DNA from: Cladorrhinum sp. PSN259
Taxonomy: Eukaryota; Ascomycota; Sordariomycetes; Sordariales; Podosporaceae
Direction: 5' to 3'
Assembly: GCA_033725935.1 (NCBI GenBank)
Contig: MU867067.1
Coordinates: 124,001 to 188,000, forward strand
Length of the DNA: 64,000 nt
Position numbers and translations under genes: made by a program. The notes beneath the pieces were generated by a model. It ran no database searches and was not told the DNA's origin. It worked only from the letters and a program-made list of their open reading frames with translations. Shown piece after piece: positions 32,549 to 44,644 of this stretch; position 1 is the stretch's first letter, and each line of letters opens with the position of its first letter.

Positions 32549-35475
32549 TTGTTATGCCCACCGCTCTCATCAGTTGTACTGCATGTACTACACTGCATAA
32601 ATTTTTACCGAGCCAGCCAACCACACACACACATAAAAAAGATTTCAAGTCAACTTGCTTGCCTAACAAGTATGATGCATAAGTACTGTAAGTGTACACC
32701 GGAGATAATTTAAGCGAGTGAGAATGAGAACATACATATGTCCGGACCATAAACAAATGACAAGTTATGGTATGAGAACAGATACGAAGGTCATCAGTAA
32801 TCGCAGCATAAAACCCAGTAATCCGGCAATGCAGTAATCAAGTAATCCAGTAATAATAAATCCTGTTACAGAATATTGATAATCTTGTCATTTTCATAAT
32901 CATCATATCATCATCGTCATCAGCCTCCCCCCCCCCCCTTTCTCCGTATTAGTATTAGTTGATATCAAATTTTTTTAAAAAAATCTTTTTTCTTTTTTTT
33001 ATACAAATTTTTTCTTGTACAATATTCCACTTAACACATGCACAATCAATTTGCATAATATCCCCAGACACAACAAGCCCGATTATCGAGAATGAAATTT
33101 TTTTTAAAAAAAAAATCGATTACATAATTGACGGGGAAATCCGTCGTGACTCAGAAAGTACAGAATATAGAAAGGGGTTTAAAAAAGGAGAGACAGGGGT
33201 CTTTCCTTTCTTTTCTTGACCGCCTCACACACCTTGCACACCTCGCACATAAAAAACCCCCCAAAACCGTTCATCGAAAATTGGAAAAAAGAAAAAACAA
33301 AAAAGGAGAAATAACTCCGAGGCCCACCCATCACTTAGATTAGGTCTTCTGGAACTTGATGGTGCACGCCTGAGCTTATCATATCAAAACGCCCTCCCTG
33401 TGATCACCCAACATGCGTCCATCCTGCTCGTATGCAGCCGGCCAGGGCTTAGATAATCTCACATATATTGAAACCAAGTTTGTCATTGAGATCTCCAAAA
33501 TAGAATCAAGGTCAAATCACCAAATCAAACATCTGTACAAAATAGGGTATACGCTTTTTCTGCCCATTCCCCTCCCATGAAAATGCGTATAATATACCGA
33601 ATCTTCCGTGTGTTTCCCTTCCAAGAAAAAATAATGGAGGAATAAAACAGATGTGAGTAATCATCTTCCAGTCCTTTTCGAGCACAGCCCCCTCCTGTCC
33701 GTTCGTTTGCCCATCCAGTGAGCTCTCGCATTCTGTTTCGAGTGTCATGGTGTCGATCAAAGTTGTGCCAGGCTACCAGGCACTTATTTTCTTTGACCGC
33801 TAGAACAGTTGGGGAAGAAAAAAATGATGAAAGTCGTGTTAGTGGGTGCCAAGAAAGAAGAACCGTGCCGTGGCCGGGCCTACTTATTGGACAATCCATC
33901 ACCGCGGACAGAATTCCGAAAAGCAGTGTCCACCATCACGGCATCTGACGCCACCGAGGTGTGTGTCTCTGATAATGTCGGTCAACGTGTCAAGGTGTCC
34001 AAGATCCAGTGATTCGTATCTGATAAACAAGGGTCATGTCTTAGCCTTTTTTCTTTCTCGATTGGCGGTATGCACCGTCGTTTTTTGAGGCGCATTTGGA
34101 AAAAATCTCCGCTGCGGCAGTTGACTGGCTGAGAGCCGCTATTTCGTCGCTATCTCCGGATTCGGGCTCCTGGACTAGGGATGACTACAGGGGGTTCGGG
34201 GAAACAGGCGGGCTGATCTCATGGGTCCGGCAGCCCGGATCAGAGCCGGGAGGTTGCTGCGACGTCGTGGTGTGCGTATCGAATCCATGAGCTGCAGCCT
34301 GCCGTTTATCATCCCACGCATACCCGGTAAAGAAATGTTTGTCTGGCAAACAGTGTTTTCTGTTGTCTGGTCCCTCCCCCTCCTTTTCGTGAAACGGTCT
34401 CTCAATTGAGTAATTGATCATCGATCTGACTTGACAGGCAGGAATAACCGGCGGGCAGATGGGCACATGGTTGAAGAACGGATTGGCCCCCCCACGGGCC
34501 CAGTAAGTCGGTTTCGGCTTATCTTCTAGAACGAACGAAAGAACGATCAGCTCTGCATGTTGTCTAGTGCGCCGACGGGCGGTCAGTCGGGTGGACTAGA
34601 GGTTACACTAGCCCACTAGCCAGGGGTTCTTACAACATCGCGGTGTCCCCGGCTCACTGCATTTGCATCCCGCCTGTTGTCTTGCCTTCTTTTATTTCTT
34701 GTTCAGGTTTGGTGCAAGCATGTCCCGCTTATCACACCTGTCACCTGTCAACCATCACTGCTTGCTGATGGGTCCGAGACAGCCGGACTTGGTGTTGCGC
34801 CCTGGTATTTGGGTCTGAGCCCTACTCCGCCTGCCGGGAATCGGAGCATTTCCAATGATGATTGGCTGGTCACGCTGTTGGTGTTCGATGGCAATGGCCT
34901 GATTGCGTCAATGGGTATGTTTCCCGTGGTGAGGTGAGGTACGTATCATATGGCCGTGTAACGAACAGCGGCCGCAATCGTTGGGGACAACAAGTGCCTC
35001 GAGTGATTGTTGAAGAAGGCTTCCTGCCTCGAGGTGCTGCCCGTTATTTTTCTTTCTGTGGCCCAGACCAAACTACTTGCCCATCTCACCAGCAAAGCAG
35101 TTGTGCCTGTCGCTGCTGCTGTTGGCAGTCATGCCGGAATAACGCAAACTGGCAAGATAATCTCTGCGGTGCCTTCCACCTGCTGAAAGACGGTGGAGTC
35201 CGAGATGATCCTCGTCGAGGGCCAGGGGCAAGTGCCTTCTGGGGTTTGCATCATCCTTGACGCACAGCCAGCCCTAGGAGGTACACAGTGTGCGATGTGA
35301 CAACAGAAGACACGTCTTTTCCCCTTTCCACGGCAAGTACAAGAAGGAGGTTGCCGCTGCATTTCCTACATGCCATTGAAACCTTTCCCACTACTCGAAC
35401 ACTGCACTCCGTACCCTCTTGAACTCATTCAAACCATTCGAATATCCAAACAATACCCATCAACCATCATTCACA

Positions 35476-36482
35476 ATGGGCCAGATGATACCAGACCTCT
35501 CTCTCCGCATGGCCGCGGACGCAAGGGCCCGTGTACAAAAGTCAAAGAAACAGCAATTGTCATATGACCCCTATTTCACCGAAAAGGTCATCGCAGCCAC
35601 TGGCCCCAACGCTCATCCCCGCCTGGCGCAAGTCATGCCCAGCTTGGTTCGACATCTGCATGACTTTGCCCGCGAGGTTAACTTGACCGTAGCAGAGTGG
35701 ACTGCCGCCGTGGATATGGTATGGCATTCGCATTTCTCTTTCCGTGGTATAGTTTTGGTTGCTGACTCTCCCAGATCAACGCATGCGGCCGTATGTCGGA
35801 TGAGAAACGCAACGAGACCCAGTTGCTCTGCGATATTATCGGCCTTGAGAGCCTGGTCGACGAGATCACATCCAAGATGCTCGCAACGTCGACGACTGAA
35901 ACTCCCTCGGCAATTCTGGGGCCCTTCTACCGGAACGATGCGCCGTTGAAGGAAAACGGCACCTCCATTGTCCAGGGGCTTACTCCAGAAGTCGAGTGGT
36001 ATGAAAAGGCATTAGAGGACTCAGCACACGTCAGCGGCCGTGTAGTGACAGCGTCGGGTGCCCCTATCAAGGGCGCAGTTGTGGACGTGTGGCACACGGC
36101 ACCCAACGGCTTGTACGAGCAGCAGGATGAGTCGCAGCCGGAGATGAACTTCAGGGGCCGCTTCGAGACAGACTCGGAAGGCCGGTACAATTTTTACGCC
36201 TTAAGACCAGCTTCATACCCAATTCCTGACGATGGGCCGGCAGGTCAATTTTTGAAGATGCTGGACCGACACCCTAACCGCCCAGGTCACATTCATTTCA
36301 TTGTCTCTGCGCCTGGCTTCCGAACGTTGACCACCCAACTATACGATGACCGAGACCAGTACATCGAGAACGATTCAGTATTTGCAGTCAAGGACGAGCT
36401 GGTTGTAAAGTTCAAGGCCCGTGAAGGAGACTCCCAGGCTAGGTGGTCATTGGAGTATGATTTTGTCCTTGGATCCATGTAA
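35476..36482 (+). CDS. Intradiol ring-cleavage dioxygenase (catechol/hydroxyquinol 1,2-dioxygenase family), two exons, 316 aa
   Basis: Exons are 35476-35718 and 35775-36482, with a 56 bp intron that has a CTGAC site. The N-terminal helical dimerisation domain (about 30-115) includes AEWTAAVDMINACGRMSDEK across the splice. The catalytic beta-sandwich follows from SAILGPFYRNDAP. The Fe(III) ligands can be placed at Tyr195 (NGLYEQQ), Tyr229 (RPASYPIPDDGP), His253 and His255 (PGHIHF). The Tyr-Tyr spacing of 34 is near that of hydroxyquinol 1,2-dioxygenases. Role: opens the ring of catechol or hydroxyquinol to muconate or maleylacetate in the cytosol. There is no signal peptide. ATG 35476 is used because the longer upstream frame begins at a TTG. 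The neighbouring regulator on the other strand may control it. Confidence 0.92.
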
Positions 36483-36971
36483 TATTGGTGGGGAACTGGT
36501 GGCCATTGTGGCAAAAAAAGCGATTTGAATTCCGGCGTTTTGCTGTGTATTATATTTGTTGGGACGGTCAGGTCGGGATAGATACCATTAGATTTGCTTT
36601 TATTCAATTTTCTTTGATGACTTCCTTCTGAATTGGAGTTCATGTCCTCGTGCGATTGGAATTGTCTGCTGACCTGCAAGGTCTGGCATTCTGAACAAAT
36701 TTGATGTTGGGATAAGCGGATATATTAGATTCACACCGCCAAAATGAAACTGCAGAACTCCCATTAGGGCTGGGTGATAGCTGTTCCAGAACGCGATGGA
36801 CCAGAATCATGGTCGAGATATTTGTTCAGATAGCAAAGGGCCTCACGGGGACATGTCTGGAGTAGGCAGATCACTTTCACCAACACTTCTTTAGAGTCTT
36901 TTGAAGATTGGATTGCTCCAGCTCCACCTGATTCTTGTGTCGTCATTTGATGCCGATGATGATGATGCCCC
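36483..36971. other. Convergent intergenic region dioxygenase / Zn2Cys6 regulator
   Basis: Two 3' ends face each other here. The regulator frame stops at a TAA that overlaps a GTAAGG, so a further 3' intron is formally possible, but the downstream minus-strand frame shows no domain. Nothing else is recognised. Confidence 0.55.
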
Positions 36972-39900
36972 TTACGCACTGCTAAACCCCGTGGAATGAA
37001 ACAAGGGTATGTTGCCATGTATAGCGGCGTTGAGCTGCCTGGAAGACTCCTGCTGCATCGAGTATCCGCCGAGAAAAGAAAGTCCAGACACACCACCACC
37101 GACAGGAGAAGAGTCGGTATTGTGGTGATGTTGTGACGAAAGGGCGGGAATGCCCGTGGCCACCACTGGTGAGAACTGCGGTGGGATTGTTCCTATTGCT
37201 GTTGGCGCCATTATTGGTGCGGGGGCGTGGTTGATCCAGTTGCTCCAGAGGTTATCAAAGTCGAATTCCATTTCTCGGGGGAACGGGGACTCGAGCGCCG
37301 ACATGCTTGCTCGTTGGTGTTGTTGGGAGTGAGGATCGTTTAGAATAGCAATGGAAGGGCCGGAGTGGGCCGACTGTAAGGGGGGAGTCATCCCGTTCAT
37401 GCGTGTGTCTGCTGCTCCGCTCATGTTGGGCGGTACGGGTGCTAACATGTTGGAGACGGCCATTTTGGGTATTGTTGGAGGGGTGAGGAGACCTGGGTCG
37501 GATGTGGCGGTCATTCCGCCTCGTGAAAGGTCTTGGTGCTGTTGCGGGCTGGCGAATAGGGGTCCTCCGCCGGGGAGGATGGGCTCCGAGAGACGGCGTG
37601 GGCTTGAGGATTGGCTGATGAGGAAGCTGAGATCATCTTGGAGCAGAGGGGCCTGGTAGGTGTGCTCTCTGGTCCATTTCTTGACTACCTCGACGAATTT
37701 GGTGATTATCTCGAGGACACGTTCGGCCTGGGGATCGATGTCGCTGCAGTATCTGATAAAGTCTAGTGCCTCTTCTATAGTTGATTCGTAGGCTTTGGTG
37801 AAGTAGAGGGAGGAAAATTGGTTCATGCATATGACGAGACTGGCGGCGAAAATGAAATATCTGGTAGGTGTTAGAACGCAAATATACTGGAATGTGGGTT
37901 CGTTTGTTTGTTGAGTGAGCGCTTACATGATAAAGGGGTTCCTTCTGGGGAGGTACTGTTCCTCCCGAGCTTGTTTGACCAGTTTGATGGTCTGGTAAGA
38001 AGCAAGCACGCATGCTTCAGAGAACTTTGCCATGGGAGACTCGTGAATCGGAGACTGCTTTTTTTTGCCGGAACGCTGCTCAACTAACATCCAGTTATGC
38101 ATGACAAAAAGTTGCCGAGTAAGAAGAATCAACGAATGCAGTGACATGAGGCTGACATGAAGCGAGGCCATTCCGTGGCCCACATGCCGTTGACCAGCGT
38201 TTGAATGACGACGGTGGAGAGCATTCTGTAAGTCTTGGTCCCACCCAACAGGCATATCATCAATGATCTCCTGGACCTTGGTAGTAGAAATCTTCCTGGA
38301 CGAGAAGACTCTCAAGGTTTCGCCTATTATCCGACAGGTATCGACACATGCATCAATGCCTCTAGCATGAACAGGGTCGATACCTGGAGCATTACGAATT
38401 ATCGTGTTCATGGTGATATCCTCTGAGAAGATCTTCATTGACGAGTCGTCCTCTGAGATGGCTGTTGGCCTTCCGAGAGTCGCGGCCAAGAAGCGATCGA
38501 GGATGAACAAGGTCTTCCACAAGTTACGCCTCTCTGTCATTTGGGCTTCCGTAAAGATGACATCGCGCATAGTCTCCTCTCTGTGAAGCCCTAGTGCATA
38601 CGCCGAGCGCACAGCCATGCCTTAATTACGCAGTTAGTCTTGATTTGCCCCAAAGATGGGAGCGACAGACTTACCCAAGTAAGCGTATGCAGTGTTCCTC
38701 TTGGATATTATGAGCATGTACAGAGTCATCAATGACAATGCTTGAACGGACCAGAAGTCGGCATCCTCGAAACCAGCCCCAGGGTCACACATAGTCCTCG
38801 CTGTTCGAAAGAAGAGTTCTGCCCTGTCCGGCTTTGCAGCAAGCTGCCGTCCTACCAATGCCGCTTGCGCACTTCCTGGGGCGGGCGCGGCGAGTAGCAA
38901 CCCGAGTGCCTGCACGAGAAAAAAATGGCACAAGAAAAACTTGCTGGCAGATGGAGGGTCGTTGTAGCAGGATTCCACAGATCGGAGAAATGTACTTTTG
39001 TCAAACACCTCGATCATACCGCAGGTCTATAAAAATGTCAGCGATTTCCATGCTCTTACTGTTCAATGCTGGAAGAACAAACTTGGGTAAAATAGGATTC
39101 GATAAGGTAGTCAGCTGTATCCTTGTCTGGTAACAATGTAGGAACTCGGGTATCTGCCGGGAAATCTATGATATTTTCCATGATACGATGCCTTTTTGGG
39201 TCGTCAATGAAAGGCGATCCCATCTCTGGTCCAGCAGTGCTCTCGACAATGATTCGAATAAGTTGCAATATGGACAAGGTTGATGCATCTCCAATATACA
39301 CTAACGAGACAAGCCGGTTAGACACCCCTTTCCCAACAGTCACTCTATGCATCAGGGGTACCTACGGAGACGTCTAGTCTGGTCTTGAAGCATTCTGGTT
39401 TCTGTGTAAATGTTGGTCTCTTCAGCAATTTTTTCGTTAGTGTTTGCCGTGTTGCTGCGACTTGGAAGTTTCCTCCCACCATGGATGGAAACCTTCTTGA
39501 TGTGGCCTCGCCCGGATAGGGGTGGTGGTAGCGGTGCCGTGGGGGACGACATGGTGGAGCTTAATACCGGTGCCTGGCCGGTCCGTACATCTTCCCAAGA
39601 CGGTCCCTGAGGAGGTGAAGCCTCACTGGCCTCAAGGGTAGCCGATATTGATGGCGGTGACATATCAATGTGTCGCCGCTTGGTTGGTGATCCTGCAGAC
39701 TCGCCTGGGCCGTAGTCCGAGGCGGAATTTGTCGTGTACGTACAGGTCAGCTTTCTCCTCTCGCAGGTCCCGCAGGGTTTCACGCCATTGCACTGGAACG
39801 AAATGTATCAGCAAAGACACACGGCTCATCGAGTTATCGTGAGGTGTAAGGTGAGAGCCCATGTAGTAGTATGCCGCCAAGAAAAGCCCACCAAAGACAA

Positions 39901-40496
39901 CGAGAGACACGTCCAAGAGTTCTCCCGACGATCTCGACCAACAGCGAAAACGAGAAGCCATCTTCGGACCCGAACGATGTGAAGTCGTGGTGGAATACTC
40001 GGAGTTGAGGTGCATCTGAGCACACTTGTGCCACTTTAATCTGGTTCACATCTTTCTTCCCATAAACTTTGTGCTTCGTAACAAGTGTATGAACACGAGA
40101 CTACACCAGCTCGCCTACTTGTGCCTTGGTTGAGGCATGAAACAGAGACAGGCATGTGCGAGAATGCAGGTGAGGAAAGGGAGAGAAGTTTTTGAAAGAG
40201 AGGGCCCGGCGAGCAGACCGAGACATCTATCCAGAACAGCGGGTACAGATATGTAGTAACAGACATGGCTAAGATCCCGCCCCCCGGGACCTATCTGGGA
40301 CCTGACTGGAACCAGAAATAGACACACTTGGCAGTATTTGATAAAGGAGGCTGACACGGACGACAACACCCACCCATGCTTTGGAAATAATTAGAAGAGA
40401 TATTAAATGACCAACCTTTTGCTTCCGGCGTTTGCAAGAATCACAAGCCTGAGCAGTCCGCTGGCGCTTGTCGTCCGGGACCTTGGGTCGCGTCAT
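36972..40496 (-). CDS. Zn2Cys6 fungal-specific transcription factor, six exons, 886 aa
   Basis: On the minus strand the exons are 40496-40416, 39792-39366, 39300-39083, 39026-38675, 38620-37927 and 37860-36972. The zinc cluster uses Cys18, 21, 28, 34, 37 and 44 (ACDSCKRRKQK then CNGVKPCGTCERRKLTC). The first intron, 623 bp, lies exactly between Lys27 and Cys28; the others are 54-66 bp. The fungal_trans regulatory domain covers about 190-520, with LYIGDASTLSILQLIRIIV near 170, FWSVQALSLMTLYMLI and GMAVRSAYALGLHREE. The C-terminal third is rich in Pro, Ser, Met and His, with an acidic EMEFDFDNLWSNW patch that may activate transcription. Role: a nuclear DNA-binding regulator; targets are unknown. 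It converges on the intradiol dioxygenase, a common place for a pathway regulator. Confidence 0.88.
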
Positions 40497-43400
40497 GGTG
40501 GAGAAGGGAAGGGGAATACTGGGAGCTGGAAGGACAAGGGGCTGGATGGGTTGCTCGAGAAGCCCTCAGGCGACCCGCCATCGGGTAGCAGAGTCGGAAC
40601 TTGCTCTCCCTCCTGACCACTGACCAGAGCAGACAACAGCCGCAAGTGCAACGGTGCAGCGATGGAGACGCAAGACGCAAGACGCGAGAAAGAGGGATGA
40701 CCGGGACGACTTCTTAGTGCGATCGGAAGCGGCGCCGTCGGGGGGGCAGGAGGAGCCTGGCGGAGCGGATGATGCACAGAAACAACAGTGTCCAGCGTCC
40801 AGTTGTGTCGGCAGCAGGTCCGGGAATGGGGAGAAAGAAAAAAAAAACGGGGTGTCGGAAGATGTATGTCTGTCGGGGGCGGCAGGGGCCTGGGCTGGAA
40901 TTCTGAATTTCCTGGTTTTCTTTCCTTCCCCGGGCTGTCTCTTTTTTTAAAGAGACCGTTCCACGAACCGCTGTGCGGCGCAGTGGTTCCGAGTGGCAGT
41001 CTGTCTGGTAGGTTGTGTTGTGGTGGTGTAAGTAGGTACGGAGTCAAACCTGGATGTGAATGGATGGGGGCGCTGGGGATGCGAAAAGTCAGCGCGCTAT
41101 CGACGAGACTATAATCGTCCCTTGATCGTCTTGCTGCGGGATCCGTAAGCAAGCGTACCTGACTGCGGTGCCTGTGAAGAGAACCAAGAAGGATGAGGGA
41201 AATAGATCGTGGGGTTGGGGGAACACGGTCGTCGGATATGGGGACCCCAGGACTTGGATCGTCAACGGGACCAACGGGTCAACGGCGAGCGAGCGAGCGA
41301 GATACCTTACTTTGTAATTTTCTATGTTTGTAATAGAAGCATCGAGGAAACGCACTTTGAACTTTTTGCGCACTTTGGATGAAATCGGCCGTGCGGCCTC
41401 GCTCCTGGTCACTTCCCCCAGGTCCTCCTGCTTGCCTTGCTTGCTTGCCTGCGCCCAAATCTACCCAAGATCTGCCTCATCGCATGGTAGCCAGTGACTG
41501 CCTCTACGGGGGGGCGACTTGTATTCCTGGCACAATGTTCCAGGCGTACGTGGGTCCAACTGTCCATGTACTTGAATAACGCGATGCTAGGCTAGCTATC
41601 CGCTTCTGCATGGAGGGAAGCATCAAAAGAAAGACGCGCTGCGGGGAACAGACAAGGATGGATCCATGTCTCTTCGACATCGGTCCCCTCATGCCCTGGA
41701 CCCCCTACCGAGCCCCCCAGGTTTACAGGTTGGGGGTGTGAGACATCCCAGAAGTGATGAGGGGTGGGGGGTGTACCGGGATGAAGAATGAGGGGCTGGA
41801 TGGATGTAGGAGCTGGAACAACCTCATCTCCTCATCTTGTTCTCACAAGAACCAAGTGCCGACCTGGACTAGGAGGTGCGATTGACGTGACAGGAAGTCC
41901 AGTTGCGAGCTGACAATTGGGCCGCAAAGAGACCGGCCTGCGTGGAGTGGCGTCGTGGTGGTTGGTATAATCGGTGCTGGGGACGGGACCTGGGCTGCTG
42001 CTGTTGTGAAGCATCACTCCAATTAGAGAAATAAGAAAATGGTGCGGGTGAGAACTAGCCGTCCGCGGACGTCGCATCTGGAGGGTGATGAATGCAGCAT
42101 CTTGCTGCATGCAAGCCCCAATCGTGTGAGCCTACGGCCCAGTCACCCACTTGCTCACTCCAATTGCAAGGGCACCTCGTTGGATCAATGGAGTTTGGAT
42201 GGCTCCGGGTGCCACATCATCATCCACCATCCACCATCCACCATCCACCATCCACCATCCACCATCCACACCACACCCACACACACCTAACAGACATGTG
42301 TCGTCGCCGATCATGATATGATGCCGAACCGAGAAGTTTTCGTAACATCTTTGCTTGGTGTGGCAAGTCTGCCGAATTGGGTTGTTCCCTGTTCGCGTCA
42401 CGGCCGTTCATGCTCGCAATTTGGAATCGAGTGTGAGTGGACGGAGGATATTGGAATGGATGGGATGAACGCGGGAGCTTACAGCGACAAACCATCGGAT
42501 GATGCACCTAATTTTCTTCTGGCAGCTGCTGCTCACGCTGTTGCCCACCTGCGAACCTGGAACTCAATTGACCGGGCTCTTCGGGAAAGTGGGGACCGGG
42601 ACCTCAAGCTCTCAAAAGCTCAGTACCTAACGGTGGATCCTCTAGGGCCAGCTCAGTGAAGAGCTAACTGCGGGGCGCTTCGGCAGCTGCCTAGCGCAAG
42701 TTCATGGGGCCAAAATGGACCCCCATCCTGGACAAAAATCCCCAATCAAGCAACTTCCTCATTCCCGTCTCCCCGATTTACACTACAAACTCACTGACAG
42801 TCTGACACGCTCATTGGAACCTTGAAGTTCCCCCAACAGAGACATTTTCACGCCCCAATTTCCCCATCTGACCACACAACCCCCCACGGCCGGGACGGCA
42901 AGGAAATTGACTGATTGGAGCCGCTTCCCCGAGAATTGGACGAATTTATACGATATTGCTTCGTCGGCATTCCGCTTCGGACATTCGGGCCAGGATTGAT
43001 AGGCGAGAGAGGGTGTATTCCCACGCTTATTCCCAGCATGATTGGCTGCTACAACGCCCGAGGGGGGTGTGGGAACGGCAGCAACCGCTTGGTTCCCCGG
43101 CGTCTTATCACTGGTGCTGCTGTGGTCCCAAGGTGTCAAGACAAGCCTTGGGAAGGGGAGGGTGGAAGGTCGCACCAGAGCCAACATCGAATGCCTTTGC
43201 GAAACCACCACACCACACCAGCTGCAACTTCACATCTCCGGGCTGCGTACTGACCACCAAGGCCGCTGTCCCTGGGTATACACTAGCGGGAGGCGCTGAC
43301 GATGACGATAGCGATGATGAGGTAGCAGCTCCGGCCGGATCTTGGGTTGCCGTATGGTATGTGAATCACGCTGATGGAACGCGGTATCTCAGCCACTGCA

Positions 43401-44644
43401 ACCCCGGACCGGATATTGAGGCTTTCATCTCGTTTATCTGAATCTGTCCTGTCAACGTCTGCCGATGTCCGAGTCCGATTTCGCCGGTCCCGTGCCGCAC
43501 GCCGGCCGGTCACCCTGCCCAAGTCGCGTCTCCGGTGTGTGCTGCCTCGGCTCACAATGACTGCCCGCACGAGCTGTCGAATCGGGAAAGGATGTCGTCC
43601 CCGCATTCTAGGTGCGGCTGCAGCCTTTCCCCAGGATCGCCAAATCGAGAATGGTGGTCACCGAGTTGTCGCCTTGTAGCCCCCAAAGCCAATGGAATGT
43701 CCGGAAATTGACAAAACGCTAACCCCACAAGACGAGGACCAGCTGCCGTCACAAAATGCCCGTGTATCTGGAGTACATACAGTTCCCCCGCATGCTCATG
43801 ATGCGGCTGGTGTAACCGACTCCTCCAATAGATCTGCTGGGGCGCAGATGCGGCCCTTGTTTGCTCCCCACAGAGAGACATCAAGAGGGACCAAACTTCA
43901 TCCAGGATGGCGTCCCAGGTGGGTTTTCGTCCCCCGCGTGACCATAGCACGGCAGTACTGGCATTAGCCTCCTGAGGCATCATCAGGCATGACAGAATTG
44001 TTTGTAACCGGGGGCTGCTATCCTGTCAGGTCCCGATAAGATAATTGCCGGCCCGAACAATCCCACTCTGTCGTCTTTGCGGAGCAATTGGGGGGCACGT
44101 GGTGCCACTCTGAGATCTCCTGAGCATGTTCCCGGCCTCATTAGATCTGGGTCTATCATGTAAATGATCGGAAGGGGACGAGAAGACGCAGGCGTGCAGC
44201 CAAAAACGAAAAACGGGTCCAACCGGCGCCCCCTTTCCCTTGCCATGTTAGTCTCGCCCCCCTTTTTGAGCGGATTTCGTTCCCGTCCTATGGAGAGAGG
44301 GAGCGAGGTAATGGGGGGAACCATCCCGCCACCATGGATATGCCGTGTTTTGTTTCCATAATCCATGATCCCGCGGTTGAACTTGATGCTCGTTAACACG
44401 TGCCGAGTACGGGACCTATGTCTTTCTCGTTTGTCCCCCATCTTGGCGGGTCTCACCAGGATCCTGGGTGACCAACATAGGAACGATGTTTCCCGAGTAC
44501 TGACGTAGGTGGGATGATGGGACTAAGGCCATCCTCAGTTCGCAGGTATATATATTCTTGTCTTGCCCACCGGTCTTGGACAGAACAGACGGGAACATCT
44601 AAATTCTTCATGTTCTTTACACGTCACCTCTTTGAGCAACCAAG
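40497..44644. other. 4.1 kb divergent intergenic region between the Zn2Cys6 regulator and the CoA-transferase
   Basis: Both flanking start codons face away from this region, so it holds two promoters. No protein gene is supported: the longest frames (40493-41152 minus, 42956-43441 plus) lack domains and good starts. It is mixed to GC-rich DNA with short homopolymers, and has a heptamer minisatellite at 42221-42268. No tRNA or 5S rRNA pattern is found. Confidence 0.55.
42221..42268. repeat. CCATCCA heptamer minisatellite, about 6.5 copies
   Basis: The 7-bp unit CCATCCA (equally read as CATCCAC) repeats in tandem without interruption, ending in CACACC and CACA runs. It lies in the regulator/CoA-transferase divergent region. 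Confidence 0.92.

Larger units (their letters stand above)
30606..35475. other. 4.9 kb non-coding region between the OPT transporter and the intradiol dioxygenase
   Basis: No protein gene is supported. The notable content is the long foldback at 31005-31437 and a (TAA)7 repeat at 32528-32548, both listed separately. Also present are AGTAATC-like short repeats at about 32780-32860, a C run at about 32926-32938 and several A/T homopolymers at 32970-33300. From about 33360 the DNA becomes more balanced. Frames such as 33809-34012 and 34862-35260 have no recognisable domain. The last part must include the dioxygenase promoter. Confidence 0.6.

Noticed and set aside
33809..34012. Plus-strand frame of 67 codons with protein-like composition
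   Set aside because: No domain, no support from spacing or introns, and the region around it is non-coding.
40493..41152. 219-codon minus-strand frame upstream of the Zn2Cys6 regulator
   Set aside because: It is Pro/Ser/His low-complexity sequence with no domain and overlaps the regulator start in another frame; better explained as its leader.
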